From Candidatus Bathyarchaeota archaeon (GTDB lineage: Archaea; Thermoproteota; Bathyarchaeia; Bathyarchaeales; Bathycorpusculaceae): DNA of 64,000 nucleotides. The first letter of the stretch is position 1; each line of letters starts with the position of its first letter. The notes beneath the pieces were generated by a model. It was not told the origin of the DNA and did not search any database. It saw only the letters and a list, made by a program, of their open reading frames with translations. This document shows, piece after piece, positions 34,701 through 43,567 of this stretch. A program made the translations under genes and the position numbers. The stretch covers positions 1-64,000 of the forward strand of contig JAOULW010000001.1 in NCBI GenBank assembly GCA_029881805.1. The letters run 5' to 3'.

Positions 34701-36083
34701 ATGAATCAAGAGAAAAGAGAAGATAGGAAACCTACTGTGGAAGAATTATTGGCTAAAGCCAAAAAACCTTCACTTCTTGCTCCGCCAATGCACAGGTTTT
34801 ATGAAGGCAAGGTTCAGGTGATGCCCAAATGTGCAATAAGAAGCGCTAAAGACTTTGCAATATGGTACACCCCAGGTGTCGCCACTCCATGTAGGGAAAT
34901 TCAGGCAAACCCAGACAAATCTTTTGAGCTTACCAACCGGTGGAACTACGTAGCGGTAGTGACTGACGGCACCCGGGTATTAGGTCTGGGAAACATAGGT
35001 CCAGAGGCGGCCATGCCGGTTATGGAAGGAAAAGCTTTGTTGTTTAAGTACTTGGGCGGCGTAGATGGCTTTCCAATCTGTCTAAGAACCAGGGACCCGG
35101 AAGAAATAATCCATGCATGTGAACTCATTGAGCCATCCTTTGGAGGAATAAACCTAGAAGACATAGAGAAACCTAAATGCTTCTATGTTTTGGAGGAAAC
35201 AAGGAAGCGGCTGCAAATTCCTGTTTGGCATGATGATCAGCAAGGGACAGCCACAGTGATTCTGGCAGGCTTAATGAATGCATTTAAATTAGTTGGCAAA
35301 AAACCGAAAGAAAGTCTCATAACCCTAGTCGGTGCAGGGTCGGCCAATCTACGGACAGCCTACGTTCTAATAAAGTGGGGAATGAAAACTGGCAACATAA
35401 TACTTGTGGATACTAAAGGCGTGATCCACGCTGGCAGAAAAGACATAACAAAAGAAGAAAATCCATGGAAATATGAATTGGCCCAGAAAACAAATGAGGA
35501 AGGAAGAACGGGTGACATAACCCAAGCTTTCAAAGGCGTAGATGCAGTTGTGGCAGCATCAAAACCTGGACCAGACACCATAAAGAAAGAATGGATAACC
35601 ACAATGGCTGATGACGGAATAGTATTTGCATGTGCCAATCCCATACCTGAAATATGGCCGTGGGAAGCTGAAGAAGCCGGAGCCCGCATAATTGCCACAG
35701 GTAGAAGCGACTTTCCCAATCAAGTGAACAATAGTTTAGGTTTTCCGGCGATATTCCGCGGCGTCTTGGATGTAAAAGCTAAAACAGTAACTGATGACAT
35801 GTGCATAGCGGCTGCAGAGGAACTTGCAAAATTTGCCCAAGAAAGAGGAATACACGAAAAGGACATTTTGCCCCGAATGGAAGAATGGGAAGTCTTCCCA
35901 AGAGAAGCAGTGGCATGCGCACTAAAGTCCATAAGCCAAGGTGTGGCAAGGGTAAAGCCCAGCAGACAGGAGTTGTACGAAAAGGCTTCTGCCATAATCA
36001 AAAATGCAAGAGAATCAACATTACTGCTAATGAAAAACGGTTGGATAAAGCCGCCTCCACCAGAAGAGAAACTACTGAAATAA
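34701..36083 (+). CDS. NADP-dependent malic enzyme
   Basis: Oxidative decarboxylation of malate to pyruvate. 460 residues starting at ATG 34701, behind a GGAGGAGA ribosome site at 34686-34693. Signatures: MPKCAIRSAKDFAIWYTPGVATPCREI, SVTDGT-like VVTDGTRVLGLGNIGPEAAMPVMEGKALLFKYLGGVDGFPICL, WHDDQQGTATVILAGLMNA, LVGAGSANLRTAYVLIKWG and ATGRSDFPNQVNNSLGFPAIFRG. Length matches the archaeal short form without a phosphotransacetylase domain. TATA AACATTTAAAATC at 34645-34657. Confidence 0.95.
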   Translation: MNQEKREDRKPTVEELLAKAKKPSLLAPPMHRFYEGKVQVMPKCAIRSAKDFAIWYTPGVATPCREIQANPDKSFELTNRWNYVAVVTDGTRVLGLGNIGPEAAMPVMEGKALLFKYLGGVDGFPICLRTRDPEEIIHACELIEPSFGGINLEDIEKPKCFYVLEETRKRLQIPVWHDDQQGTATVILAGLMNAFKLVGKKPKESLITLVGAGSANLRTAYVLIKWGMKTGNIILVDTKGVIHAGRKDITKEENPWKYELAQKTNEEGRTGDITQAFKGVDAVVAASKPGPDTIKKEWITTMADDGIVFACANPIPEIWPWEAEEAGARIIATGRSDFPNQVNNSLGFPAIFRGVLDVKAKTVTDDMCIAAAEELAKFAQERGIHEKDILPRMEEWEVFPREAVACALKSISQGVARVKPSRQELYEKASAIIKNARESTLLLMKNGWIKPPPPEEKLLK

Positions 36084-36190
36084 ACGGTGAATACTAATAA
36101 ACTCTCCAAAATTTTCGCTTTTTTTGCTCTAGGGAGCAGAAAATTATTTAAACTATTCCATAGAACATAGATGGGTTAGGGAGAAAAAAT

Positions 36191-36667
36191 ATGCGCTCAG
36201 ATTATGCCCTCTACGTGGTGGCGATAATCCTTTTCATTTTAACAGCTATAGTGCTCGCGTACCAAGTGGAACTCAGAGAACTGTGGAGTATCACAACCGC
36301 CGTACTAGGACTTCTCTTCATCGGAATGGGCTACTCTCAAAGACCAAAACCACAAGCCACCGTAAGCAAGGCACTGCCACCTCCGATCCCACCGCCACGA
36401 CCGGCAGCGGCAACCGTAGAAGCTGTGACAGAAGAAAGAAAAGAAACTGGTGTCACGGTTACAGAAGCCAAGCCGAAAGCTGCAAAACTCACAAGGATCA
36501 GAGGCATTGGAGAAAAACGGGCAGAACAACTAAAGACTTTGGGAATCGACAACACCGAAGACTTGGCTAATGCTTCAGCAAAAGACCTAGCCAAAAAACT
36601 AGAGATTTCATCGAAAACCACAGGAAGATGGATTGAAAACGCCAAAAAACTCGCCAAAAAACCATAA
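36191..36667 (+). CDS. membrane protein with C-terminal helix-hairpin-helix domain
   Basis: 158 residues: two N-terminal transmembrane helices (about 6-25 and 32-50), a Pro/Ala-rich linker (about 60-80, ALPPPIPPPRPAA), a charged stretch, and a C-terminal HhH domain (about 97-155; RIRGIGEKRAEQLKTLGIDNTEDLANASAKDLAKKL). HhH modules bind DNA non-specifically, so this may tether DNA to the membrane; that is inference. TATA box ATTTAAACT at 36146-36154, GGAGAAAAAAT before the start. Confidence 0.8.
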   Translation: MRSDYALYVVAIILFILTAIVLAYQVELRELWSITTAVLGLLFIGMGYSQRPKPQATVSKALPPPIPPPRPAAATVEAVTEERKETGVTVTEAKPKAAKLTRIRGIGEKRAEQLKTLGIDNTEDLANASAKDLAKKLEISSKTTGRWIENAKKLAKKP

Positions 36668-36695
36668 AAAATGGAGCTAAAGAGAAAGCTCTGCG

Positions 36696-36995
36696 TTACA
36701 AGTTCAAGATTCTTACTATGTTCCTTCTTTCTAACCTTTTTATGGCATCTAAGAACTCGTTCTTCTTTTTCCCGTTTAACTTGAAACTGTGAAGCATATC
36801 CATGACGGAGGTTTCTGATTTTCCGAAACCTTCAGTTCTTCTATGAAGATGCTTCACTATTACGCGTTCTAGCTTTCCACATCTCCATGTCGTGTTTCTG
36901 AGAAGAACGACGATTGCCCTGCCAAGCCTCTGGGTTTCACCACTCCTTCTTCTAGTCAAGAGAATTCCCAATAAAGAATTTGCTGTTTGACACAT
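36696..36995 (-). CDS. hypothetical basic protein
   Basis: 99 residues, strongly basic, mostly helical by composition, with RLGRAIVVLLRNTTWRCGKLERVIVKHL and ETSVMDMLHSFKLNGKKKNEFLDAIKRLERRNIV. It might be a winged helix-type nucleic acid protein, but I assign no family. The region has no competing gene. Convergent with the HhH protein. Start ATG 36995 could also be later; the first residues are weak. Confidence 0.55.
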   Translation of the reverse strand: MCQTANSLLGILLTRRRSGETQRLGRAIVVLLRNTTWRCGKLERVIVKHLHRRTEGFGKSETSVMDMLHSFKLNGKKKNEFLDAIKRLERRNIVRILNL

Positions 36996-37078
36996 TTAGA
37001 GTTTGCGTTTCGGTCTTTCGGGGCCTCAAAATTTAAATAAAGTCTTGCCAAACAGTGACGTTCGAGAGAGGCAGCATA

Positions 37079-37501
37079 ATGAAAGGACAAATTGGAAAAA
37101 TGTGTTTTTTCCGCATATCGGAAGGGGAAGATTTGGCAGAAGCCATAGAAAGAAGAGCCAAAGAATCTGACATAAAGGCAGGAGTTTTCATCTTAATTGG
37201 AACCTTAGAAAGGGCTACTTTGGGATACTATAAGGAAGGTGAGTACAAACACATCCAGCTTGATTGCCCTTTGGAAATCGCTTCATGCATGGGAAACGTG
37301 ACGGTTGACGAGAAAGGTGATGTCATAATTCATGCGCATGTTGTTGTTTCAAATGAAAAAGGCGAAGCCTTTGGCGGTCATGTGATGAAGAATTCTCCCG
37401 TAGGTGTGACGGCAGAACTGGTCATCATCGAATGTGCAGGTATAAACCTGCAGAGGGCTTTTGACGAGAAAACAAAGTTAAACCTTTTGAAGTTAAATTA
37501 G
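37079..37501 (+). CDS. PPC/DUF296 domain protein
   Basis: 140 residues; start ATG 37079 follows GAGAGGCAG, about 45 bases after TATA AAATTTAAATAAA (37027-37039). FRISEGEDLAEAIERRAKESDIKAGVFILIGTLERATLGYY, CPLEIASCMGNVTVDEKGDVIIHAHVVVSNEKGEAFGGHVM are the PPC/DUF296 signature, with metal-binding His in HAHV and GGHV. Bacterial and archaeal members are thought to form trimers of unknown role; plant ones are AT-hook partners. Convergent, overlapping nine bases with the RimI-like gene. Confidence 0.88.
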   Translation: MKGQIGKMCFFRISEGEDLAEAIERRAKESDIKAGVFILIGTLERATLGYYKEGEYKHIQLDCPLEIASCMGNVTVDEKGDVIIHAHVVVSNEKGEAFGGHVMKNSPVGVTAELVIIECAGINLQRAFDEKTKLNLLKLN

Positions 37502-37945
37502 AGCCTTTTCAAGATATAGCCCATGAGCATTTCCGTAATAGTTCCTCAGTTTTCCAATTTTTTTGTACCCAGATTTTTGGTAAAGTCTCAGTGCAGGAAT
37601 GTTATCTTCTCGCACTTCGAGACGGCATGCCTCAACGCTCTTTTCCCTGAATATTTTTTCGATCTCCTGCAAAAGCATTTGGGCGGTCCCTTTTCGGCGA
37701 TATGCAGGCAAAACGTCTATTGTTGATATATGCCCCATCATCGACCTTCGTTCAATGTGCGCTTTGCCTATTACGAAACCTACTATCTTGTCATTTTCTT
37801 TTGCGATCAAACCTATAGAATTGTAGTCAGTCAGCAAGTAGGCGATTTGCTGCTTTGTAAACGCCTCTGTTTTGAAACATTCCAGTTCAATTTCACAAAG
37901 TCTTGCTAAATGTCGCATTGACACATTTTCTATTGTAACCGTCAT
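37493..37945 (-). CDS. RimI-like N-terminal acetyltransferase (GNAT)
   Basis: GNAT fold of 150 residues. VTIENVSMRHLARLCEIELECFKTEAFTKQQIAYLL at the start, IDVLPAYRRKGTAQMLLQEIEKIF with the acetyl-CoA RxxGxA loop, and LEVREDNIPALRLYQKSGYKKIGKLRNYY are typical of archaeal Ard1/RimI N-terminal acetyltransferases (L and Y as the peptide-binding residues). I take ATG 37945 (MTVTIEN); a longer frame begins at 37978. Likely acetylates N-termini of proteins. Confidence 0.88.
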   Translation of the reverse strand: MTVTIENVSMRHLARLCEIELECFKTEAFTKQQIAYLLTDYNSIGLIAKENDKIVGFVIGKAHIERRSMMGHISTIDVLPAYRRKGTAQMLLQEIEKIFREKSVEACRLEVREDNIPALRLYQKSGYKKIGKLRNYYGNAHGLYLEKALI

Positions 37946-37981
37946 CTGAGACATCCATTCAACATAAAGTCGAAGCAAAAT

Positions 37982-39037
37982 TTAGGTTTTCTGTGCTTGC
38001 TGTTGTCTTATTGTTTGAATCTCAAGCCATTGCTGAACAACGAACCCTACAAAAAACCTAAGCCACAGCGTTAAAATTCTTGTCAAGATTGTTGCTGTTG
38101 CACTCACGTCAAACGGAACACCCAACAATGTATATAATGTTGTCATCGTTATTTCCGGAAGCCCTATCTCGAAAGGCACACCCAAGGGCACGGCTTTCAC
38201 AGCAACCACTATCGAGCTCGTTACAATGATTACGCTCCAAGGTACAGGATATCTCATGGCTAAGAAAACAAAATATGCAACTCCCAAACTGAAAACCCAC
38301 GCAATGGCGTGAAGAAAAATCGATGCGAAGAGGGTTTTTGGAGCGCGGACGAACTCATTCATTGAATCGTGAAAAATCCTTGCTACTTCAAACGCATTTT
38401 TTCTAATTTTCGCAAGTTTCCAACGTCTTCTACTCACATATTCAACAAACCGTATTACGGCGTCAATAATCCTTAAAGTCCATTGTTCTTTAACACATAA
38501 AAGAATCAGCAACACCAGAGATATCGTTGTTACAATAGCCAAGAATAATGTTAAGTTAAGTACATCTCCGCTAACTCGACCTCTGAGCAATAGAGCGCTT
38601 ATGCCTATGAGCAAGGTTGTGATGTTTGTTCCCATGCCGATTAGCCTATGAGTAACCAGAGATGCGATGACTTTTCCGCTAGTTCCATCTTGCTCTCTTG
38701 TAACTAAATATACTCTTGAAATCTCTCCGCTTATTGATTCCGCTGGAATAATTATGTCCATGAACACTCCGTACCAAACGTATAAGAAAGACTTCACAAC
38801 AGACAGTTTCACGGAGAGAAAGTCAAGCAGAAGACGCCATGATAGTGCAAAGAAAAAGGCTTCAAGCATTATAAGAACTATGCCGAAGAAGTAAATTGTC
38901 AGGTCTATCTGCTGAACCATTGCAATTATTGTCGGAATGTCCACATTAAACAGGTAAAGATATACGAAAAAAGACAATAAACCCAACACTGGAAGGATAA
39001 TAGCTTTCCACGTGACTTTAAACTTCATCGAAACCAT
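37982..39037 (-). CDS. UPF0104/AglD-like multispanning membrane protein
   Basis: 351 residues, eight or so transmembrane helices, matching the LPG-synthase-TM/UPF0104 family: AESISGEISRVYLVTREQDGTSGKVIASLVTHRLIG contains the conserved glutamates and Arg-x-Tyr motif. In archaea, family members include the AglD-type proteins linked to polyprenol-phosphate sugar handling. Often next to glycosylation genes, but none here. A gene of the same strand, RimI-like, lies four bases downstream of its stop. Confidence 0.85.
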   Translation of the reverse strand: MVSMKFKVTWKAIILPVLGLLSFFVYLYLFNVDIPTIIAMVQQIDLTIYFFGIVLIMLEAFFFALSWRLLLDFLSVKLSVVKSFLYVWYGVFMDIIIPAESISGEISRVYLVTREQDGTSGKVIASLVTHRLIGMGTNITTLLIGISALLLRGRVSGDVLNLTLFLAIVTTISLVLLILLCVKEQWTLRIIDAVIRFVEYVSRRRWKLAKIRKNAFEVARIFHDSMNEFVRAPKTLFASIFLHAIAWVFSLGVAYFVFLAMRYPVPWSVIIVTSSIVVAVKAVPLGVPFEIGLPEITMTTLYTLLGVPFDVSATATILTRILTLWLRFFVGFVVQQWLEIQTIRQQQAQKT

Positions 39038-39164
39038 GCGAGCTTACACCTAACATGGAGCAGAAGGACTTAGACCATGATTATATATTTTGCCTATTTC
39101 CGCTTCAAAATAACGAATCCGTCTCTATCTCAAGATTTAACTATGTTGTCATATTAATGTTTAA

Positions 39165-40082
39165 ATGGTGCCATTGTTGGAATTGAAAGGTGTACACTTT
39201 CTCCTCACATACAAATGTGATCTGGAATGTGATCACTGTTTTGTCTGGGGAAGCCCTGAAGCAAGAGGCGTTTTTACCAGTCGGCAAATAAAGAATATTT
39301 TGAATGAAGCAAAGAAGCTCGGAACCGTGAACTATGTTGCAATAGAAGGTGGCGAGCCTTTTCTATACCATCCAATCGTGGTTAAGACTGCCAAGGAAGC
39401 CGTGAGTCTCGGTTTTCGTGTGGAGATACTCTCAAATTGCTATTGGGCCACCTGTCAAGAAGATGCAATAGATTGGTTACGTCCATTAGCCAATGCCCAC
39501 GACGTAGAATTAAGCCTAAGCAGCGACCTTTATCATGGAGAAAAATGGGAAAGCGAAGCGGTTAGAAACGCTGCAAAAGCTGCAAACGCCTTAAACATAA
39601 AAGCAGGAGTAATTTCTGTCAAACATCCAAGTATTGAAACACCTTCTGCAAGCCAAATTGAGGGAGTAAAAGTTGATTTTTGGACGTTGATGTATCGAGG
39701 CAGAGCGGCTTCAAAATTGACCGAAAAGATTGAGAAAAAAACTTGGCGCGAATTCACAAAATGTCCCTATGAAAACTTTGCCAAGCAAGAAAGAGTGCAC
39801 ATAGACCCCTTTGGACATGTACATGTCTGCCAAGGCATCTCGATTGGCAACGCTTGGCACCGACCATTTTCAACAATAATCGAAGGGTATAATCCTTATG
39901 TTAATCCGATCCTTGAGCCTTTGGTTCGAGGCGGTCCAGTTGCGTTGGTGGAGAAATTCAGCTTACCCCATGATGAAGTTTACGCGGATGCATGCCACTT
40001 ATGCTATGTTGCACGTTACATACTGCGGGAGAAATTTCCAAACATACTGGCTCCGGGTCAGATGTACGGAGAACCTGAATAG
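39165..40082 (+). CDS. radical SAM protein
   Basis: 305 residues. The CxxxCxxC cluster is CDLECDHC (Cys18, 22 and 25), and IEGGEPF supplies the GGEP motif. A C-terminal Cys set, CPYENF ... HVCQGISIGNA ... CHLCY, suggests an auxiliary Twitch/SPASM-like iron-sulfur site. Reaction unknown; the architecture suits peptide or small-molecule modification. TATA CATATTAATG at 39149-39158 with a leaderless-style ATG. The downstream HD gene is 51 bases away on the same strand. Confidence 0.9.
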   Translation: MVPLLELKGVHFLLTYKCDLECDHCFVWGSPEARGVFTSRQIKNILNEAKKLGTVNYVAIEGGEPFLYHPIVVKTAKEAVSLGFRVEILSNCYWATCQEDAIDWLRPLANAHDVELSLSSDLYHGEKWESEAVRNAAKAANALNIKAGVISVKHPSIETPSASQIEGVKVDFWTLMYRGRAASKLTEKIEKKTWREFTKCPYENFAKQERVHIDPFGHVHVCQGISIGNAWHRPFSTIIEGYNPYVNPILEPLVRGGPVALVEKFSLPHDEVYADACHLCYVARYILREKFPNILAPGQMYGEPE

Positions 40083-40133
40083 CAGTTTCGAGAAGTTATA
40101 AGTTAGTATGTTATACATTAATGAGTCTAGGCG

Positions 40134-40694
40134 ATGCTTATGCTGTCGCGGGATGACGCATTTAACCTAGTTAAAAAGCATGTTTCGAAAAGAAACGTTG
40201 TTTTTCACATGCTTGCTGTGGAAGCCATAATGAAAAGTTGCGCCAAACATTTCGGCGAAGATGAAAAACTTTGGGGTTTAGTGGGCTTGCTTCACGATAT
40301 TGATTATGAGAGGACTGAGATTGCGCCTGAAAAGCATAGTCTTGTGGCTGAAAAAATTTTGAAGGGACTGCTTTCAGATGAGCTCACTAAAGCTATAAAA
40401 ACCCACAATTTTCTGCACACTGGTGTTAAGCCAGAAACTAGAATGGAAAAGGCGCTTATTGCATGTGACGCTATTTCGGGATTGCTGGTAGCCTGTGCTT
40501 TGGTTATGCCTTCCAAGAAGCTGGCAGATGTGAAAGTTGAAACGGTTGCGAAAAAGTTTAAGGATAAAGACTTTGCCAGAGGAGCAGAAAGAGACAGAAT
40601 TCTCGTTTGCGAGGAAATAGGATTTCCACGAGACAGATTCTTTGAAATCGCTCTAGACGGACTGAAAAATGTCGCCAAAGAAATAGGTCTATAA
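40134..40694 (+). CDS. HD domain phosphohydrolase
   Basis: 186 residues. The metal ligands H...HD...D are visible: NVVFHMLAVEAIMKS (first His), LVGLLHDIDYERT (HD), KTHN and ACDAISGLLVACAL (last Asp). Typical of archaeal HD hydrolases of uncertain substrate, resembling tRNA- or nucleotide-related HDIG proteins. It sits 51 bases downstream of the radical SAM gene. No co-regulated operon evidence. Confidence 0.88.
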   Translation: MLMLSRDDAFNLVKKHVSKRNVVFHMLAVEAIMKSCAKHFGEDEKLWGLVGLLHDIDYERTEIAPEKHSLVAEKILKGLLSDELTKAIKTHNFLHTGVKPETRMEKALIACDAISGLLVACALVMPSKKLADVKVETVAKKFKDKDFARGAERDRILVCEEIGFPRDRFFEIALDGLKNVAKEIGL

Positions 40695-40714
40695 CACACA
40701 AGTCGTCTACAATC

Positions 40715-41337
40715 ATGTTGATAGAGACTATTTTGGCCGTTTCTCTTCTTGTTTGTCTAGGATTTTTCTTTTCAGCTAATTTGCATAACATCCTTGTAGT
40801 GCATAAACGCAAGGGCGGCGTTAAGTCTTATGCGGAGGTTGAGCGTCCTTCAGAGTTCTGCGTGAGCCTAGCTGCGGCGGGACATTAGTGTATTTTCTAG
40901 AAGCGTTATTGTATCCTTTTTTCGTTTTCACTGGTTTCGTTTATACGCTTCGCGGTTTCCCTTTTGATTTCGAATTTCCATTCATTTTTTATACACAGGT
41001 TTCAGGTTTGACTTTCACAATTGTCGGATACTTCTTGTTCATCTGGAGCGTTATTGCTCGTGGTAAACATGCAGTTTCTTGGAAAATGCCAGATAACCAA
41101 AAGCTTGTCACTTGGGGTCCATACCATTATGTCCGGCATTCTTCTTATCTTGGTTATTTTCTCATGTTCTTCGGATTGTTCTTTCTATGGCCTAATTTGT
41201 TTACGCTTTTTCCTCTGGTAGCTATCCCTGGATACTTTCGAGTTACTTTTGAGGAGGAAAGGCTCTTAATTCAGCGTTTTGGCAAGGAATATGAGAAATA
41301 TCAGCGGAAAACTGGGCGTTTTATTCCTAGGTTTTGA
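40715..41337 (+). pseudogene. isoprenylcysteine carboxyl methyltransferase-like gene, frameshifted
   Basis: Two frames join to make one membrane methyltransferase. Frame 1 (40715-40888) reads 57 residues with an N-terminal helix (LIETILAVSLLVCLGFFFS) and ends ERPSEFCVSLAAAGH then TAG. The second frame (40888-41337, GTG start touching that TAG) continues VYFLEALLYPFFVFTGF and carries the ICMT/PEMT motif GPYHYVRHSSYLGYFLMF and EERLLIQRFGKEYEKY. Restoring one base near 40880 joins them as LAAAGTLVYFLEA, giving about 208 residues, the family length. It may be an inactivating one-base loss, an assembly error, or a programmed frameshift. The fragment from 40888 alone still holds the catalytic part. 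Confidence 0.72.
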
Positions 41338-41438
41338 TGATGCTTTTAGCTATTAGGGCATTTATCTGCATTTAAGTTATTCATAGATAGAAGAATATAT
41401 TCAGGTGGTTAGAAAATAAGTGGAAAGGTGTGGGATCT

Positions 41439-42443
41439 ATGCAAGAGATGATTAAAGAGATTGAACTAAAAGACATTCATCCGAGCAAACTTAATCCGAG
41501 GTTAGAGGTCAACTTGGAACGCCTCAATGAATTAGCTGAGAGCATAAAAGAAGTTGGATTGCTTGAACCGATTATCGTCAGACCCATAAAAAGTGGATAT
41601 GAGGTTGTAGTTGGTGAAAGGCGTTATAGAGCATCTCAGCAATCTGGCTTGAAAACGGTCCCCGCCATCGTAAGAGAGTACAGCGATAACGAAGTAGTCC
41701 AATTAAATCTTATCGAAAACATCCACAGGGAAGACCTCAGTGCAATTGAAAAGGGAAAAGTCTGCAAATATCTACTTGAAAATTGTCCAGAAAAATATTC
41801 TTCTCAAGCTGAATTGGCAAAGAAAATTGGCGTCAGTAGCGATGCAATATCTCTTTGGCTAAGAACTGTTGAGGTCATTCCAGAAGAAGCCCAAACATAC
41901 GTTGCACCATCCACTGTTTCTGGTCAAGTGCCAGAAGGCAAAATTGATTATTTAACAGCGGTTAAAGTTGGCCGGTCGGTTGAGGAACCAAAAAAGCAAG
42001 TAGAGGTCATTAAGACATTGGCTGAAAAGCGGCTTCCAGTCAAAGAAAGAAATCAAATCATTAAGAGAATTGCGAGGGAACCGGAAAAGTCAGTTGAAGA
42101 AGTTATTAAAGAAGTTGTTGAAACTCCATGTGAACTGCAGTTTGCCGCCATCGACAAGCAGGCAATACTGAATGGAGCCAAAACTCAGACTTCGAGAACA
42201 AGCCCTCCAGACCCTAAAGTTAAGGCAGGAGCAATAGTTCATGCAACTATTTGGGAACCCCATATTGCAGATTTGAGCATAATATCTATTGAAAGAAAAC
42301 GATTAAAATACTTTGACGAAGAAGACGCAAAAAGAGAAGGCGGTCACACCCTAGAAGAGTTTATGGAAAAATGGAAGGAAACTCATGGAGAATGGGATGA
42401 AAATCAGCTTGTTTACGTAATACACTTTGAAAAGATAAAATGA
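41439..42443 (+). CDS. ParB-like protein fused to an ASCH domain
   Basis: 334 residues. N-terminal ParB/sulfiredoxin-type domain (about 1-110): LKDIHPSKLNPR, LAESIKEVGLLEPIIVRP, EVVVGERRYRASQQSG and NLIENIHREDLSAIEKG; then an HTH (about 130-155; YSSQAELAKKIGVSSDAISLWLRT). C-terminal ASCH/PUA-like domain (about 238-334; QAILNGAKTQTSRT, HATIWEPHIADLSI, HTLEEFMEKWKETHGEW). AGGTG lies 12 bases before ATG 41439. No ParA or parS-like repeats seen nearby, so an RNA- or nucleotide-binding regulator is possible. Confidence 0.88.
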   Translation: MQEMIKEIELKDIHPSKLNPRLEVNLERLNELAESIKEVGLLEPIIVRPIKSGYEVVVGERRYRASQQSGLKTVPAIVREYSDNEVVQLNLIENIHREDLSAIEKGKVCKYLLENCPEKYSSQAELAKKIGVSSDAISLWLRTVEVIPEEAQTYVAPSTVSGQVPEGKIDYLTAVKVGRSVEEPKKQVEVIKTLAEKRLPVKERNQIIKRIAREPEKSVEEVIKEVVETPCELQFAAIDKQAILNGAKTQTSRTSPPDPKVKAGAIVHATIWEPHIADLSIISIERKRLKYFDEEDAKREGGHTLEEFMEKWKETHGEWDENQLVYVIHFEKIK

Positions 42444-42458
42444 ACAAGAAACAGGTCG

Positions 42459-43331
42459 TTAATCTATTAGCATATATTCTTCCTCAGTCTTCACCCCTAT
42501 TCCAAGCTTTACGGCTCTGCGAATCTGAGTATAATTCCATGGATCAGCCTCCAAGCTAGAGCCCTCAAAGTTTTGAATTGTCTTTATTGCTTCCACATCT
42601 ATTGCTGTTCTGTCTCCAGAAGCAAGCACAACATTTGGGTTCCGCAGTTCACCACACGTTGGTCCACCGCTTATGAAGCATTTTCTCCCGTCCATGATCA
42701 TCAGGTTGGGATGCACAACTAGGTTTAAATCTGCAATTTTTTCCTCCAAATGTCTCATGTGTAGTTGCATTCGTTCGGTAGGTTTCATAAAGCCCACAGC
42801 TAACTTCAGGCTTAGCGTAAATTTCGCCCACCTATGCGTCTTCATAGTGCAAGCGTAAACAAGCTTCTTTGCGTTTAAGGCTGTTTCGGGCAGGCTTACC
42901 TTTTTTAAATACTCTTCACCTGTGGAAACTTTCACCCACTTGCCCTCATCGAAAAAAACAACTTCAGCTCCTGCTTCCATCGCTTTACGCATCATTTTTG
43001 TCTCTTCAAAAACCTTGCGAGTTGAAAGCGAAAGCATTGATGATTCGCCCAGAATACCCTTTGACGCCTCATGCTCATACAGCAATTCAATAACTGCCTT
43101 AACAAATTCTGGGTCACTCGACCCAGGCGGAGCATCACCAGTGTTAAAATTAGGTTTCAGCCATATTTCATCGTCTTTCTCAACGACCTTTCCAAACCCG
43201 CCAATTAAGTCTACGGCTTTCAAAATGCTTTTCTTCAAATCATGTACATTCGCAACTTTGCTAACCAAGGCTTTGTCGTGCCACTTGTAAGGATTCTCTC
43301 CTGCCCTGCCAATACCCACGTCAGTTGTCAT
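42459..43331 (-). CDS. DUF362 domain protein
   Basis: 290 residues. LKKSILKAVDLIGGFGKVVEKDDEIWLKPNFNTGDAPPGSSDPEFVKAVIELL and VYACTMKTHRWAKFTLSLKLAVGFMKPTERMQLHM are the DUF362 pattern. Start at ATG 43331 (MTTDVGIG) is preferred: the in-frame ATG at 43382 falls inside the TATA box itself (minus-strand GTTTTTATAT at 43381-43390), so the apparent hydrophobic leader would not be translated. Function unknown; DUF362 proteins are often fused to ferredoxins, but there is no Cys cluster here. Confidence 0.8.
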   Translation of the reverse strand: MTTDVGIGRAGENPYKWHDKALVSKVANVHDLKKSILKAVDLIGGFGKVVEKDDEIWLKPNFNTGDAPPGSSDPEFVKAVIELLYEHEASKGILGESSMLSLSTRKVFEETKMMRKAMEAGAEVVFFDEGKWVKVSTGEEYLKKVSLPETALNAKKLVYACTMKTHRWAKFTLSLKLAVGFMKPTERMQLHMRHLEEKIADLNLVVHPNLMIMDGRKCFISGGPTCGELRNPNVVLASGDRTAIDVEAIKTIQNFEGSSLEADPWNYTQIRRAVKLGIGVKTEEEYMLID

Positions 43332-43511
43332 GCTAACCACTAACGTATACAATACGATTATCCAAAATAGCCTTAACCTCATATAAAAACGAACAGGTGC
43401 TTCCCCTTCATCTTGGAATTTTGCTTTATGTGATGGACTCGCAATAAATTCCCTTGGTCAAATAATCCTAAATTTGCTCAGGTCTTGGAAACTTCGAATT
43501 ACTCTAGAGTT

Positions 43512-43567
43512 CAACATATATGCGCAGGAGGTCTGGGCTAATGTCACAGAAACTCGCCGTCACTTAA
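43512..43567 (+). promoter_or_regulatory. TATA, RBS and start codon followed by an eight-codon frame
   Basis: CAACATATATGC (TATA, 43512-43523), GGAGGT ribosome site at 43527-43532, and ATG at 43541 read MSQKLAVT then TAA at 43565-43567. Well-formed start signals with almost no coding sequence, overlapping the 3' end of the gene on the other strand. It may be a leader peptide, a remnant of a gene removed to the right, or chance. Confidence 0.3.
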
